Counted from the first letter of the stretch, positions 31,871-43,627 are shown. The stretch: DNA of 64,000 nucleotides from Allodiplogaster sudhausi (GCA_945643635.1 CALZFC010000225.1:1-64000); one strand, 5' to 3'. A program made the numbers and translations. Notes: generated from the sequence alone by a model not told the origin.

Positions 31871-32034
31871 TCAACTTTTTCTTTTTTCACGGTTCAATAA
31901 AGACAAATTAATTTTGCAATGCAGATATTGTTCGTTGAATTTATTTTTGAACTTTACAACTCTGTTCTTCGCGTTTTTGCACGACCTCTTTTTGAACAAC
32001 GTTCTTTCGCATCTTTTAATGAAGCGCATCCGTA

Positions 32035-32107
32035 GCCCGGTTAGCTCAGTCGGTAGAGCACCAGACTCTTAATCTGGCTGTCGCGGGTTCGAGCCCCGCA
32101 TCGGGCT
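32035..32107 (+). tRNA. tRNA-Lys(CUU)
   Basis: Copy 136; +237. Confidence 0.95.
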
Positions 32108-32271
32108 TCAACTTTTTCTTTTTTCACGGTTCAATAAAGACAAATTATTTTGCAATGCAGATATTGTTCGTTGAATTTATTTTTGAACTTTACAACTCTG
32201 TTCTTCGCGTTTTTGCACGACCTCTTTTTTGAACAACGTTCTTTCGCATCTTTTAATGAAGCGCATCCGTA

Positions 32272-32344
32272 GCCCGGTTAGCTCAGTCGGTAGAGCACCA
32301 GACTCTTAATCTGGCTGTCGCGGGTTCGAGCCCCGCATCGGGCT
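32272..32344 (+). tRNA. tRNA-Lys(CUU)
   Basis: Copy 137; +237. Confidence 0.95.
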
Positions 32345-32508
32345 TCAACTTTTTCTTTTTTCACGGTTCAATAAAGACAAATTAATTTTGCAATGCAGAT
32401 ATTGTTCGTTGAATTTATTTTTGAACTTTACAACTCTGTTCTTCGCGTTTTTGCACGACCTCTTTTTGAACAACGTTCTTTCGCATCTTTTAATGAAGCG
32501 CATCCGTA

Positions 32509-32581
32509 GCCCGGTTAGCTCAGTCGGTAGAGCACCAGACTCTTAATCTGGCTGTCGCGGGTTCGAGCCCCGCATCGGGCT
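32509..32581 (+). tRNA. tRNA-Lys(CUU)
   Basis: Copy 138; +237. Confidence 0.95.
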
Positions 32582-32745
32582 TCAACTTTTTCTTTTTTCA
32601 CGGTTCAATAAAGACAAATTATTTTGCAATGCAGATATTGTTCGTTGAATTTATTTTTGAACTTTACAACTCTGTTCTTCGCGTTTTTGCACGACCTCTT
32701 TTTTGAACAACGTTCTTTCGCATCTTTTAATGAAGCGCATCCGTA

Positions 32746-32818
32746 GCCCGGTTAGCTCAGTCGGTAGAGCACCAGACTCTTAATCTGGCTGTCGCGGGTT
32801 CGAGCCCCGCATCGGGCT
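32746..32818 (+). tRNA. tRNA-Lys(CUU)
   Basis: Copy 139; +236, antisense 74-codon frame open. Confidence 0.95.
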
Positions 32819-32981
32819 TCAACTTTTCTTTTTTCACGGTTCAATAAAGACAAATTAATTTTGCAATGCAGATATTGTTCGTTGAATTTATTTTTGAACT
32901 TTACAACTCTGTTCTTCGCGTTTTTGCACGACCTCTTTTTGAACAACGTTCTTTCGCATCTTTTAATGAAGCGCATCCGTA

Positions 32982-33054
32982 GCCCGGTTAGCTCAGTCGG
33001 TAGAGCACCAGACTCTTAATCTGGCTGTCGCGGGTTCGAGCCCCGCATCGGGCT
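32982..33054 (+). tRNA. tRNA-Lys(CUU)
   Basis: Copy 140; +236. Confidence 0.95.
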
Positions 33055-33217
33055 TCAACTTTTTCTTTTTTCACGGTTCAATAAAGACAAATTATTTTGC
33101 AATGCAGATATTGTTCGTTGAATTTATTTTTGAACTTTACAACTCTGTTCTTCGCGTTTTTGCACGACCTCTTTTTGAACAACGTTCTTTCGCATCTTTT
33201 AATGAAGCGCATCCGTA

Positions 33218-33290
33218 GCCCGGTTAGCTCAGTCGGTAGAGCACCAGACTCTTAATCTGGCTGTCGCGGGTTCGAGCCCCGCATCGGGCT
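33218..33290 (+). tRNA. tRNA-Lys(CUU)
   Basis: Copy 141; +237. Confidence 0.95.
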
Positions 33291-33454
33291 TCAACTTTTT
33301 CTTTTTTCACGGTTCAATAAAGACAAATTAATTTTGCAATGCAGATATTGTTCGTTGAATTTATTTTTGAACTTTACAACTCTGTTCTTCGCGTTTTTGC
33401 ACGACCTCTTTTTGAACAACGTTCTTTCGCATCTTTTAATGAAGCGCATCCGTA

Positions 33455-33527
33455 GCCCGGTTAGCTCAGTCGGTAGAGCACCAGACTCTTAATCTGGCTG
33501 TCGCGGGTTCGAGCCCCGCATCGGGCT
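33455..33527 (+). tRNA. tRNA-Lys(CUU)
   Basis: Copy 142; +237. Confidence 0.95.
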
Positions 33528-33691
33528 TCAACTTTTTCTTTTTTCACGGTTCAATAAAGACAAATTATTTTGCAATGCAGATATTGTTCGTTGAATTTAT
33601 TTTTGAACTTTACAACTCTGTTCTTCGCGTTTTTGCACGACCTCTTTTTTGAACAACGTTCTTTCGCATCTTTTAATGAAGCGCATCCGTA

Positions 33692-33764
33692 GCCCGGTTA
33701 GCTCAGTCGGTAGAGCACCAGACTCTTAATCTGGCTGTCGCGGGTTCGAGCCCCGCATCGGGCT
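33692..33764 (+). tRNA. tRNA-Lys(CUU)
   Basis: Copy 143; +236. Confidence 0.95.
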
Positions 33765-33927
33765 TCAACTTTTTCTTTTTTCACGGTTCAATAAAGACAA
33801 ATTATTTTGCAATGCAGATATTGTTCGTTGAATTTATTTTTGAACTTTACAACTCTGTTCTTCGCGTTTTTGCACGACCTCTTTTTGAACAACGTTCTTT
33901 CGCATCTTTTAATGAAGCGCATCCGTA

Positions 33928-34000
33928 GCCCGGTTAGCTCAGTCGGTAGAGCACCAGACTCTTAATCTGGCTGTCGCGGGTTCGAGCCCCGCATCGGGCT
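33928..34000 (+). tRNA. tRNA-Lys(CUU)
   Basis: Copy 144; +236. Confidence 0.95.
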
Positions 34001-34163
34001 TCAACTTTTTCTTTTTTCACGGTTCAATAAAGACAAATTATTTTGCAATGCAGATATTGTTCGTTGAATTTATTTTTGAACTTTACAACTCTGTTCTTCG
34101 CGTTTTTGCACGACCTCTTTTTGAACAACGTTCTTTCGCATCTTTTAATGAAGCGCATCCGTA

Positions 34164-34236
34164 GCCCGGTTAGCTCAGTCGGTAGAGCACCAGACTCTTA
34201 ATCTGGCTGTCGCGGGTTCGAGCCCCGCATCGGGCT
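34164..34236 (+). tRNA. tRNA-Lys(CUU)
   Basis: Copy 145; +238. Confidence 0.95.
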
Positions 34237-34401
34237 TCAACTTTTTCTTTTTTCACGGTTCAATAAAGACAAATTAATTTTGCAATGCAGATATTGTTCG
34301 TTGAATTTATTTTTGAACTTTACAACTCTGTTCTTCGCGTTTTTGCACGACCTCTTTTTTGAACAACGTTCTTTCGCATCTTTTAATGAAGCGCATCCGT
34401 A

Positions 34402-34474
34402 GCCCGGTTAGCTCAGTCGGTAGAGCACCAGACTCTTAATCTGGCTGTCGCGGGTTCGAGCCCCGCATCGGGCT
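34402..34474 (+). tRNA. tRNA-Lys(CUU)
   Basis: Copy 146; +237. Confidence 0.95.
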
Positions 34475-34638
34475 TCAACTTTTTCTTTTTTCACGGTTCA
34501 ATAAAGACAAATTAATTTTGCAATGCAGATATTGTTCGTTGAATTTATTTTTGAACTTTACAACTCTGTTCTTCGCGTTTTTGCACGACCTCTTTTTGAA
34601 CAACGTTCTTTCGCATCTTTTAATGAAGCGCATCCGTA

Positions 34639-34711
34639 GCCCGGTTAGCTCAGTCGGTAGAGCACCAGACTCTTAATCTGGCTGTCGCGGGTTCGAGCCC
34701 CGCATCGGGCT
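34639..34711 (+). tRNA. tRNA-Lys(CUU)
   Basis: Copy 147; +236. Confidence 0.95.
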
Positions 34712-34874
34712 TCAACTTTTTCTTTTTTCACGGTTCAATAAAGACAAATTATTTTGCAATGCAGATATTGTTCGTTGAATTTATTTTTGAACTTTACAAC
34801 TCTGTTCTTCGCGTTTTTGCACGACCTCTTTTTGAACAACGTTCTTTCGCATCTTTTAATGAAGCGCATCCGTA

Positions 34875-34947
34875 GCCCGGTTAGCTCAGTCGGTAGAGCA
34901 CCAGACTCTTAATCTGGCTGTCGCGGGTTCGAGCCCCGCATCGGGCT
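34875..34947 (+). tRNA. tRNA-Lys(CUU)
   Basis: Copy 148; +237. Confidence 0.95.
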
Positions 34948-35111
34948 TCAACTTTTTCTTTTTTCACGGTTCAATAAAGACAAATTATTTTGCAATGCAG
35001 ATATTGTTCGTTGAATTTATTTTTGAACTTTACAACTCTGTTCTTCGCGTTTTTGCACGACCTCTTTTTTGAACAACGTTCTTTCGCATCTTTTAATGAA
35101 GCGCATCCGTA

Positions 35112-35184
35112 GCCCGGTTAGCTCAGTCGGTAGAGCACCAGACTCTTAATCTGGCTGTCGCGGGTTCGAGCCCCGCATCGGGCT
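35112..35184 (+). tRNA. tRNA-Lys(CUU)
   Basis: Copy 149; +237. Confidence 0.95.
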
Positions 35185-35348
35185 TCAACTTTTTCTTTTT
35201 TCACGGTTCAATAAAGACAAATTAATTTTGCAATGCAGATATTGTTCGTTGAATTTATTTTTGAACTTTACAACTCTGTTCTTCGCGTTTTTGCACGACC
35301 TCTTTTTGAACAACGTTCTTTCGCATCTTTTAATGAAGCGCATCCGTA

Positions 35349-35421
35349 GCCCGGTTAGCTCAGTCGGTAGAGCACCAGACTCTTAATCTGGCTGTCGCGG
35401 GTTCGAGCCCCGCATCGGGCT
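35349..35421 (+). tRNA. tRNA-Lys(CUU)
   Basis: Copy 150; +236. Confidence 0.95.
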
Positions 35422-35584
35422 TCAACTTTTTCTTTTTTCACGGTTCAATAAAGACAAATTATTTTGCAATGCAGATATTGTTCGTTGAATTTATTTTTGA
35501 ACTTTACAACTCTGTTCTTCGCGTTTTTGCACGACCTCTTTTTGAACAACGTTCTTTCGCATCTTTTAATGAAGCGCATCCGTA

Positions 35585-35657
35585 GCCCGGTTAGCTCAGT
35601 CGGTAGAGCACCAGACTCTTAATCTGGCTGTCGCGGGTTCGAGCCCCGCATCGGGCT
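35585..35657 (+). tRNA. tRNA-Lys(CUU)
   Basis: Copy 151; +236. Confidence 0.95.
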
Positions 35658-35820
35658 TCAACGTTTTCTTTTTTCACGGTTCAATAAAGACAAATTATTT
35701 TGCAATGCAGATATTGTTCGTTGAATTTATTTTTGAACTTTACAACTCTGTTCTTCGCGTTTTTGCACGACCTCTTTTTGAACAACGTTCTTTCGCATCT
35801 TTTAATGAAGCGCATCCGTA

Positions 35821-35893
35821 GCCCGGTTAGCTCAGTCGGTAGAGCACCAGACTCTTAATCTGGCTGTCGCGGGTTCGAGCCCCGCATCGGGCT
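35821..35893 (+). tRNA. tRNA-Lys(CUU)
   Basis: Copy 152; +237. Confidence 0.95.
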
Positions 35894-36057
35894 TCAACTT
35901 TTTCTTTTTTCACGGTTCAATAAAGACAAATTATTTTGCAATGCAGATATTGTTCGTTGAATTTATTTTTGAACTTTACAACTCTGTTCTTCGCGTTTTT
36001 GCACGACCTCTTTTTTGAACAACGTTCTTTCGCATCTTTTAATGAAGCGCATCCGTA

Positions 36058-36130
36058 GCCCGGTTAGCTCAGTCGGTAGAGCACCAGACTCTTAATCTGG
36101 CTGTCGCGGGTTCGAGCCCCGCATCGGGCT
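36058..36130 (+). tRNA. tRNA-Lys(CUU)
   Basis: Copy 153; +235. Confidence 0.95.
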
Positions 36131-36292
36131 TCAACTTTTCTTTTTTCACGGTTCAATAAAGACAAATTATTTTGCAATGCAGATATTGTTCGTTGAATTT
36201 ATTTTTGAACTTTACAACTCTGTTCTTCGCGTTTTTGCACGACCTCTTTTTGAACAACGTTCTTTCGCATCTTTTAATGAAGCGCATCCGTA

Positions 36293-36365
36293 GCCCGGTT
36301 AGCTCAGTCGGTAGAGCACCAGACTCTTAATCTGGCTGTCGCGGGTTCGAGCCCCGCATCGGGCT
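36293..36365 (+). tRNA. tRNA-Lys(CUU)
   Basis: Copy 154; +237. Confidence 0.95.
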
Positions 36366-36529
36366 TCAACTTTTTCTTTTTTCACGGTTCAATAAAGACA
36401 AATTAATTTTGCAATGCAGATATTGTTCGTTGAATTTATTTTTGAACTTTACAACTCTGTTCTTCGCGTTTTTGCACGACCTCTTTTTGAACAACGTTCT
36501 TTCGCATCTTTTAATGAAGCGCATCCGTA

Positions 36530-36602
36530 GCCCGGTTAGCTCAGTCGGTAGAGCACCAGACTCTTAATCTGGCTGTCGCGGGTTCGAGCCCCGCATCGGG
36601 CT
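36530..36602 (+). tRNA. tRNA-Lys(CUU)
   Basis: Copy 155; +237. Confidence 0.95.
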
Positions 36603-36766
36603 TCAACTTTTCTTTTTTCACGGTTCAATAAAGACAAATTAATTTTGCAATGCAGATATTGTTCGTTGAATTTATTTTTGAACTTTACAACTCTGTTCTT
36701 CGCGTTTTTGCACGACCTCTTTTTTGAACAACGTTCTTTCGCATCTTTTAATGAAGCGCATCCGTA

Positions 36767-36839
36767 GCCCGGTTAGCTCAGTCGGTAGAGCACCAGACTC
36801 TTAATCTGGCTGTCGCGGGTTCGAGCCCCGCATCGGGCT
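36767..36839 (+). tRNA. tRNA-Lys(CUU)
   Basis: Copy 156; +237. Confidence 0.95.
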
Positions 36840-37003
36840 TCAACTTTTTCTTTTTTCACGGTTCAATAAAGACAAATTAATTTTGCAATGCAGATATTGT
36901 TCGTTGAATTTATTTTTGAACTTTACAACTCTGTTCTTCGCGTTTTTGCACGACCTCTTTTTGAACAACGTTCTTTCGCATCTTTTAATGAAGCGCATCC
37001 GTA

Positions 37004-37076
37004 GCCCGGTTAGCTCAGTCGGTAGAGCACCAGACTCTTAATCTGGCTGTCGCGGGTTCGAGCCCCGCATCGGGCT
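37004..37076 (+). tRNA. tRNA-Lys(CUU)
   Basis: Copy 157; +237. Confidence 0.95.
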
Positions 37077-37240
37077 TCAACTTTTTCTTTTTTCACGGTT
37101 CAATAAAGACAAATTAATTTTGCAATGCAGATATTGTTCGTTGAATTTATTTTTGAACTTTACAACTCTGTTCTTCGCGTTTTTGCACGACCTCTTTTTG
37201 AACAACGTTCTTTCGCATCTTTTAATGAAGCGCATCCGTA

Positions 37241-37313
37241 GCCCGGTTAGCTCAGTCGGTAGAGCACCAGACTCTTAATCTGGCTGTCGCGGGTTCGAGC
37301 CCCGCATCGGGCT
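37241..37313 (+). tRNA. tRNA-Lys(CUU)
   Basis: Copy 158; +237. Confidence 0.95.
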
Positions 37314-37477
37314 TCAACTTTTTCTTTTTTCACGGTTCAATAAAGACAAATTATTTTGCAATGCAGATATTGTTCGTTGAATTTATTTTTGAACTTTACA
37401 ACTCTGTTCTTCGCGTTTTTGCACGACCTCTTTTTTGAACAACGTTCTTTCGCATCTTTTAATGAAGCGCATCCGTA

Positions 37478-37550
37478 GCCCGGTTAGCTCAGTCGGTAGA
37501 GCACCAGACTCTTAATCTGGCTGTCGCGGGTTCGAGCCCCGCATCGGGCT
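37478..37550 (+). tRNA. tRNA-Lys(CUU)
   Basis: Copy 159; +237. Confidence 0.95.
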
Positions 37551-37714
37551 TCAACTTTTTCTTTTTTCACGGTTCAATAAAGACAAATTAATTTTGCAAT
37601 GCAGATATTGTTCGTTGAATTTATTTTTGAACTTTACAACTCTGTTCTTCGCGTTTTTGCACGACCTCTTTTTGAACAACGTTCTTTCGCATCTTTTAAT
37701 GAAGCGCATCCGTA

Positions 37715-37787
37715 GCCCGGTTAGCTCAGTCGGTAGAGCACCAGACTCTTAATCTGGCTGTCGCGGGTTCGAGCCCCGCATCGGGCT
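37715..37787 (+). tRNA. tRNA-Lys(CUU)
   Basis: Copy 160; +236, antisense 74-codon frame open. Confidence 0.95.
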
Positions 37788-37950
37788 TCAACTTTTCTTT
37801 TTTCACGGTTCAATAAAGACAAATTAATTTTGCAATGCAGATATTGTTCGTTGAATTTATTTTTGAACTTTACAACTCTGTTCTTCGCGTTTTTGCACGA
37901 CCTCTTTTTGAACAACGTTCTTTCGCATCTTTTAATGAAGCGCATCCGTA

Positions 37951-38023
37951 GCCCGGTTAGCTCAGTCGGTAGAGCACCAGACTCTTAATCTGGCTGTCGC
38001 GGGTTCGAGCCCCGCATCGGGCT
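37951..38023 (+). tRNA. tRNA-Lys(CUU)
   Basis: Copy 161; +237. Confidence 0.95.
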
Positions 38024-38187
38024 TCAACTTTTTCTTTTTTCACGGTTCAATAAAGACAAATCTATTTTGCAATGCAGATATTGTTCGTTGAATTTATTTT
38101 TGAACTTTACAACTCTGTTCTTCGCGTTTTTGCACGACCTCTTTTTGAACAACGTTCTTTCGCATCTTTTAATGAAGCGCATCCGTA

Positions 38188-38260
38188 GCCCGGTTAGCTC
38201 AGTCGGTAGAGCACCAGACTCTTAATCTGGCTGTCGCGGGTTCGAGCCCCGCATCGGGCT
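38188..38260 (+). tRNA. tRNA-Lys(CUU)
   Basis: Copy 162; +235. Confidence 0.95.
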
Positions 38261-38422
38261 TCAACTTTTCTTTTTTCACGGTTCAATAAAGACAAATTAT
38301 TTTGCAATGCAGATATTGTTCGTTGAATTTATTTTTGAACTTTACAACTCTGTTCTTCGCGTTTTTGCACGACCTCTTTTTGAACAACGTTCTTTCGCAT
38401 CTTTTAATGAAGCGCATCCGTA

Positions 38423-38495
38423 GCCCGGTTAGCTCAGTCGGTAGAGCACCAGACTCTTAATCTGGCTGTCGCGGGTTCGAGCCCCGCATCGGGCT
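38423..38495 (+). tRNA. tRNA-Lys(CUU)
   Basis: Copy 163; +236. Confidence 0.95.
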
Positions 38496-38658
38496 TCAAC
38501 TTTTCTTTTTTCACGGTTCAATAAAGACAAATTATTTTGCAATGCAGATATTGTTCGTTGAATTTATTTTTGAACTTTACAACTCTGTTCTTCGCGTTTT
38601 TGCACGACCTCTTTTTTGAACAACGTTCTTTCGCATCTTTTAATGAAGCGCATCCGTA

Positions 38659-38731
38659 GCCCGGTTAGCTCAGTCGGTAGAGCACCAGACTCTTAATCTG
38701 GCTGTCGCGGGTTCGAGCCCCGCATCGGGCT
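38659..38731 (+). tRNA. tRNA-Lys(CUU)
   Basis: Copy 164; +236. Confidence 0.95.
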
Positions 38732-38894
38732 TCAACTTTTCTTTTTTCACGGTTCAATAAAGACAAATTATTTTGCAATGCAGATATTGTTCGTTGAATT
38801 TATTTTTGAACTTTACAACTCTGTTCTTCGCGTTTTTGCACGACCTCTTTTTTGAACAACGTTCTTTCGCATCTTTTAATGAAGCGCATCCGTA

Positions 38895-38967
38895 GCCCGG
38901 TTAGCTCAGTCGGTAGAGCACCAGACTCTTAATCTGGCTGTCGCGGGTTCGAGCCCCGCATCGGGCT
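38895..38967 (+). tRNA. tRNA-Lys(CUU)
   Basis: Copy 165; +237. Confidence 0.95.
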
Positions 38968-39131
38968 TCAACTTTTTCTTTTTTCACGGTTCAATAAAGA
39001 CAAATTAATTTTGCAATGCAGATATTGTTCGTTGAATTTATTTTTGAACTTTACAACTCTGTTCTTCGCGTTTTTGCACGACCTCTTTTTGAACAACGTT
39101 CTTTCGCATCTTTTAATGAAGCGCATCCGTA

Positions 39132-39204
39132 GCCCGGTTAGCTCAGTCGGTAGAGCACCAGACTCTTAATCTGGCTGTCGCGGGTTCGAGCCCCGCATCG
39201 GGCT
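39132..39204 (+). tRNA. tRNA-Lys(CUU)
   Basis: Copy 166; +236. Confidence 0.95.
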
Positions 39205-39367
39205 TCAACGTTTTCTTTTTTCACGGTTCAATAAAGACAAATTATTTTGCAATGCAGATATTGTTCGTTGAATTTATTTTTGAACTTTACAACTCTGTTC
39301 TTCGCGTTTTTGCACGACCTCTTTTTGAACAACGTTCTTTCGCATCTTTTAATGAAGCGCATCCGTA

Positions 39368-39440
39368 GCCCGGTTAGCTCAGTCGGTAGAGCACCAGACT
39401 CTTAATCTGGCTGTCGCGGGTTCGAGCCCCGCATCGGGCT
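39368..39440 (+). tRNA. tRNA-Lys(CUU)
   Basis: Copy 167; +238. Confidence 0.95.
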
Positions 39441-39605
39441 TCAACTTTTTCTTTTTTCACGGTTCAATAAAGACAAATTAATTTTGCAATGCAGATATTG
39501 TTCGTTGAATTTATTTTTGAACTTTACAACTCTGTTCTTCGCGTTTTTGCACGACCTCTTTTTTGAACAACGTTCTTTCGCATCTTTTAATGAAGCGCAT
39601 CCGTA

Positions 39606-39678
39606 GCCCGGTTAGCTCAGTCGGTAGAGCACCAGACTCTTAATCTGGCTGTCGCGGGTTCGAGCCCCGCATCGGGCT
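39606..39678 (+). tRNA. tRNA-Lys(CUU)
   Basis: Copy 168; +236, antisense 74-codon frame open. Confidence 0.95.
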
Positions 39679-39841
39679 TCAACTTTTCTTTTTTCACGGT
39701 TCAATAAAGACAAATTAATTTTGCAATGCAGATATTGTTCGTTGAATTTATTTTTGAACTTTACAACTCTGTTCTTCGCGTTTTTGCACGACCTCTTTTT
39801 GAACAACGTTCTTTCGCATCTTTTAATGAAGCGCATCCGTA

Positions 39842-39914
39842 GCCCGGTTAGCTCAGTCGGTAGAGCACCAGACTCTTAATCTGGCTGTCGCGGGTTCGAG
39901 CCCCGCATCGGGCT
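39842..39914 (+). tRNA. tRNA-Lys(CUU)
   Basis: Copy 169; +238. Confidence 0.95.
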
Positions 39915-40079
39915 TCAACTTTTTCTTTTTTCACGGTTCAATAAAGACAAATTAATTTTGCAATGCAGATATTGTTCGTTGAATTTATTTTTGAACTTTA
40001 CAACTCTGTTCTTCGCGTTTTTGCACGACCTCTTTTTTGAACAACGTTCTTTCGCATCTTTTAATGAAGCGCATCCGTA

Positions 40080-40152
40080 GCCCGGTTAGCTCAGTCGGTA
40101 GAGCACCAGACTCTTAATCTGGCTGTCGCGGGTTCGAGCCCCGCATCGGGCT
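40080..40152 (+). tRNA. tRNA-Lys(CUU)
   Basis: Copy 170; +237. Confidence 0.95.
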
Positions 40153-40316
40153 TCAACTTTTTCTTTTTTCACGGTTCAATAAAGACAAATTATTTTGCAA
40201 TGCAGATATTGTTCGTTGAATTTATTTTTGAACTTTACAACTCTGTTCTTCGCGTTTTTGCACGACCTCTTTTTTGAACAACGTTCTTTCGCATCTTTTA
40301 ATGAAGCGCATCCGTA

Positions 40317-40389
40317 GCCCGGTTAGCTCAGTCGGTAGAGCACCAGACTCTTAATCTGGCTGTCGCGGGTTCGAGCCCCGCATCGGGCT
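40317..40389 (+). tRNA. tRNA-Lys(CUU)
   Basis: Copy 171; +237. Confidence 0.95.
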
Positions 40390-40553
40390 TCAACTTTTTC
40401 TTTTTTCACGGTTCAATAAAGACAAATTAATTTTGCAATGCAGATATTGTTCGTTGAATTTATTTTTGAACTTTACAACTCTGTTCTTCGCGTTTTTGCA
40501 CGACCTCTTTTTGAACAACGTTCTTTCGCATCTTTTAATGAAGCGCATCCGTA

Positions 40554-40626
40554 GCCCGGTTAGCTCAGTCGGTAGAGCACCAGACTCTTAATCTGGCTGT
40601 CGCGGGTTCGAGCCCCGCATCGGGCT
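40554..40626 (+). tRNA. tRNA-Lys(CUU)
   Basis: Copy 172; +238. Confidence 0.95.
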
Positions 40627-40791
40627 TCAACTTTTTCTTTTTTCACGGTTCAATAAAGACAAATTAATTTTGCAATGCAGATATTGTTCGTTGAATTTAT
40701 TTTTGAACTTTACAACTCTGTTCTTCGCGTTTTTGCACGACCTCTTTTTTGAACAACGTTCTTTCGCATCTTTTAATGAAGCGCATCCGTA

Positions 40792-40864
40792 GCCCGGTTA
40801 GCTCAGTCGGTAGAGCACCAGACTCTTAATCTGGCTGTCGCGGGTTCGAGCCCCGCATCGGGCT
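40792..40864 (+). tRNA. tRNA-Lys(CUU)
   Basis: Copy 173; +237. Confidence 0.95.
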
Positions 40865-41028
40865 TCAACTTTTTCTTTTTTCACGGTTCAATAAAGACAA
40901 ATTAATTTTGCAATGCAGATATTGTTCGTTGAATTTATTTTTGAACTTTACAACTCTGTTCTTCGCGTTTTTGCACGACCTCTTTTTGAACAACGTTCTT
41001 TCGCATCTTTTAATGAAGCGCATCCGTA

Positions 41029-41101
41029 GCCCGGTTAGCTCAGTCGGTAGAGCACCAGACTCTTAATCTGGCTGTCGCGGGTTCGAGCCCCGCATCGGGC
41101 T
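41029..41101 (+). tRNA. tRNA-Lys(CUU)
   Basis: Copy 174; +237. Confidence 0.95.
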
Positions 41102-41265
41102 TCAACGTTTTCTTTTTTCACGGTTCAATAAAGACAAATTATTTTGCAATGCAGATATTGTTCGTTGAATTTATTTTTGAACTTTACAACTCTGTTCTTC
41201 GCGTTTTTGCACGACCTCTTTTTTGAACAACGTTCTTTCGCATCTTTTAATGAAGCGCATCCGTA

Positions 41266-41338
41266 GCCCGGTTAGCTCAGTCGGTAGAGCACCAGACTCT
41301 TAATCTGGCTGTCGCGGGTTCGAGCCCCGCATCGGGCT
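41266..41338 (+). tRNA. tRNA-Lys(CUU)
   Basis: Copy 175; +235. Confidence 0.95.
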
Positions 41339-41500
41339 TCAACTTTTCTTTTTTCACGGTTCAATAAAGACAAATTATTTTGCAATGCAGATATTGTTCG
41401 TTGAATTTATTTTTGAACTTTACAACTCTGTTCTTCGCGTTTTTGCACGACCTCTTTTTGAACAACGTTCTTTCGCATCTTTTAATGAAGCGCATCCGTA

Positions 41501-41573
41501 GCCCGGTTAGCTCAGTCGGTAGAGCACCAGACTCTTAATCTGGCTGTCGCGGGTTCGAGCCCCGCATCGGGCT
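41501..41573 (+). tRNA. tRNA-Lys(CUU)
   Basis: Copy 176; +237. Confidence 0.95.
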
Positions 41574-41737
41574 TCAACGTTTTCTTTTTTCACGGTTCAA
41601 TAAAGACAAATTATTTTGCAATGCAGATATTGTTCGTTGAATTTATTTTTGAACTTTACAACTCTGTTCTTCGCGTTTTTGCACGACCTCTTTTTTGAAC
41701 AACGTTCTTTCGCATCTTTTAATGAAGCGCATCCGTA

Positions 41738-41810
41738 GCCCGGTTAGCTCAGTCGGTAGAGCACCAGACTCTTAATCTGGCTGTCGCGGGTTCGAGCCCC
41801 GCATCGGGCT
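41738..41810 (+). tRNA. tRNA-Lys(CUU)
   Basis: Copy 177; +237. Confidence 0.95.
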
Positions 41811-41974
41811 TCAACTTTTTCTTTTTTCACGGTTCAATAAAGACAAATTATTTTGCAATGCAGATATTGTTCGTTGAATTTATTTTTGAACTTTACAACT
41901 CTGTTCTTCGCGTTTTTGCACGACCTCTTTTTTGAACAACGTTCTTTCGCATCTTTTAATGAAGCGCATCCGTA

Positions 41975-42047
41975 GCCCGGTTAGCTCAGTCGGTAGAGCA
42001 CCAGACTCTTAATCTGGCTGTCGCGGGTTCGAGCCCCGCATCGGGCT
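41975..42047 (+). tRNA. tRNA-Lys(CUU)
   Basis: Copy 178; +236, antisense 74-codon frame open. Confidence 0.95.
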
Positions 42048-42210
42048 TCAACTTTTCTTTTTTCACGGTTCAATAAAGACAAATTAATTTTGCAATGCAG
42101 ATATTGTTCGTTGAATTTATTTTTGAACTTTACAACTCTGTTCTTCGCGTTTTTGCACGACCTCTTTTTGAACAACGTTCTTTCGCATCTTTTAATGAAG
42201 CGCATCCGTA

Positions 42211-42283
42211 GCCCGGTTAGCTCAGTCGGTAGAGCACCAGACTCTTAATCTGGCTGTCGCGGGTTCGAGCCCCGCATCGGGCT
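42211..42283 (+). tRNA. tRNA-Lys(CUU)
   Basis: Copy 179; +236. Confidence 0.95.
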
Positions 42284-42446
42284 TCAACTTTTCTTTTTTC
42301 ACGGTTCAATAAAGACAAATTATTTTGCAATGCAGATATTGTTCGTTGAATTTATTTTTGAACTTTACAACTCTGTTCTTCGCGTTTTTGCACGACCTCT
42401 TTTTTGAACAACGTTCTTTCGCATCTTTTAATGAAGCGCATCCGTA

Positions 42447-42519
42447 GCCCGGTTAGCTCAGTCGGTAGAGCACCAGACTCTTAATCTGGCTGTCGCGGGT
42501 TCGAGCCCCGCATCGGGCT
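42447..42519 (+). tRNA. tRNA-Lys(CUU)
   Basis: Copy 180; +236, antisense 74-codon frame open. Confidence 0.95.
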
Positions 42520-42682
42520 TCAACTTTTCTTTTTTCACGGTTCAATAAAGACAAATTAATTTTGCAATGCAGATATTGTTCGTTGAATTTATTTTTGAAC
42601 TTTACAACTCTGTTCTTCGCGTTTTTGCACGACCTCTTTTTGAACAACGTTCTTTCGCATCTTTTAATGAAGCGCATCCGTA

Positions 42683-42755
42683 GCCCGGTTAGCTCAGTCG
42701 GTAGAGCACCAGACTCTTAATCTGGCTGTCGCGGGTTCGAGCCCCGCATCGGGCT
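42683..42755 (+). tRNA. tRNA-Lys(CUU)
   Basis: Copy 181; +236. Confidence 0.95.
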
Positions 42756-42918
42756 TCAACTTTTTCTTTTTTCACGGTTCAATAAAGACAAATTATTTTG
42801 CAATGCAGATATTGTTCGTTGAATTTATTTTTGAACTTTACAACTCTGTTCTTCGCGTTTTTGCACGACCTCTTTTTGAACAACGTTCTTTCGCATCTTT
42901 TAATGAAGCGCATCCGTA

Positions 42919-42991
42919 GCCCGGTTAGCTCAGTCGGTAGAGCACCAGACTCTTAATCTGGCTGTCGCGGGTTCGAGCCCCGCATCGGGCT
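42919..42991 (+). tRNA. tRNA-Lys(CUU)
   Basis: Copy 182; +236. Confidence 0.95.
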
Positions 42992-43154
42992 TCAACTTTT
43001 TCTTTTTTCACGGTTCAATAAAGACAAATTATTTTGCAATGCAGATATTGTTCGTTGAATTTATTTTTGAACTTTACAACTCTGTTCTTCGCGTTTTTGC
43101 ACGACCTCTTTTTGAACAACGTTCTTTCGCATCTTTTAATGAAGCGCATCCGTA

Positions 43155-43227
43155 GCCCGGTTAGCTCAGTCGGTAGAGCACCAGACTCTTAATCTGGCTG
43201 TCGCGGGTTCGAGCCCCGCATCGGGCT
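43155..43227 (+). tRNA. tRNA-Lys(CUU)
   Basis: Copy 183; +238. Confidence 0.95.
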
Positions 43228-43392
43228 TCAACGTTTTCTTTTTTCACGGTTCAATAAAGACAAATCTATTTTGCAATGCAGATATTGTTCGTTGAATTTA
43301 TTTTTGAACTTTACAACTCTGTTCTTCGCGTTTTTGCACGACCTCTTTTTTGAACAACGTTCTTTCGCATCTTTTAATGAAGCGCATCCGTA

Positions 43393-43465
43393 GCCCGGTT
43401 AGCTCAGTCGGTAGAGCACCAGACTCTTAATCTGGCTGTCGCGGGTTCGAGCCCCGCATCGGGCT
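43393..43465 (+). tRNA. tRNA-Lys(CUU)
   Basis: Copy 184; +235. Confidence 0.95.
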
Positions 43466-43627
43466 TCAACTTTTCTTTTTTCACGGTTCAATAAAGACAA
43501 ATTATTTTGCAATGCAGATATTGTTCGTTGAATTTATTTTTGAACTTTACAACTCTGTTCTTCGCGTTTTTGCACGACCTCTTTTTGAACAACGTTCTTT
43601 CGCATCTTTTAATGAAGCGCATCCGTA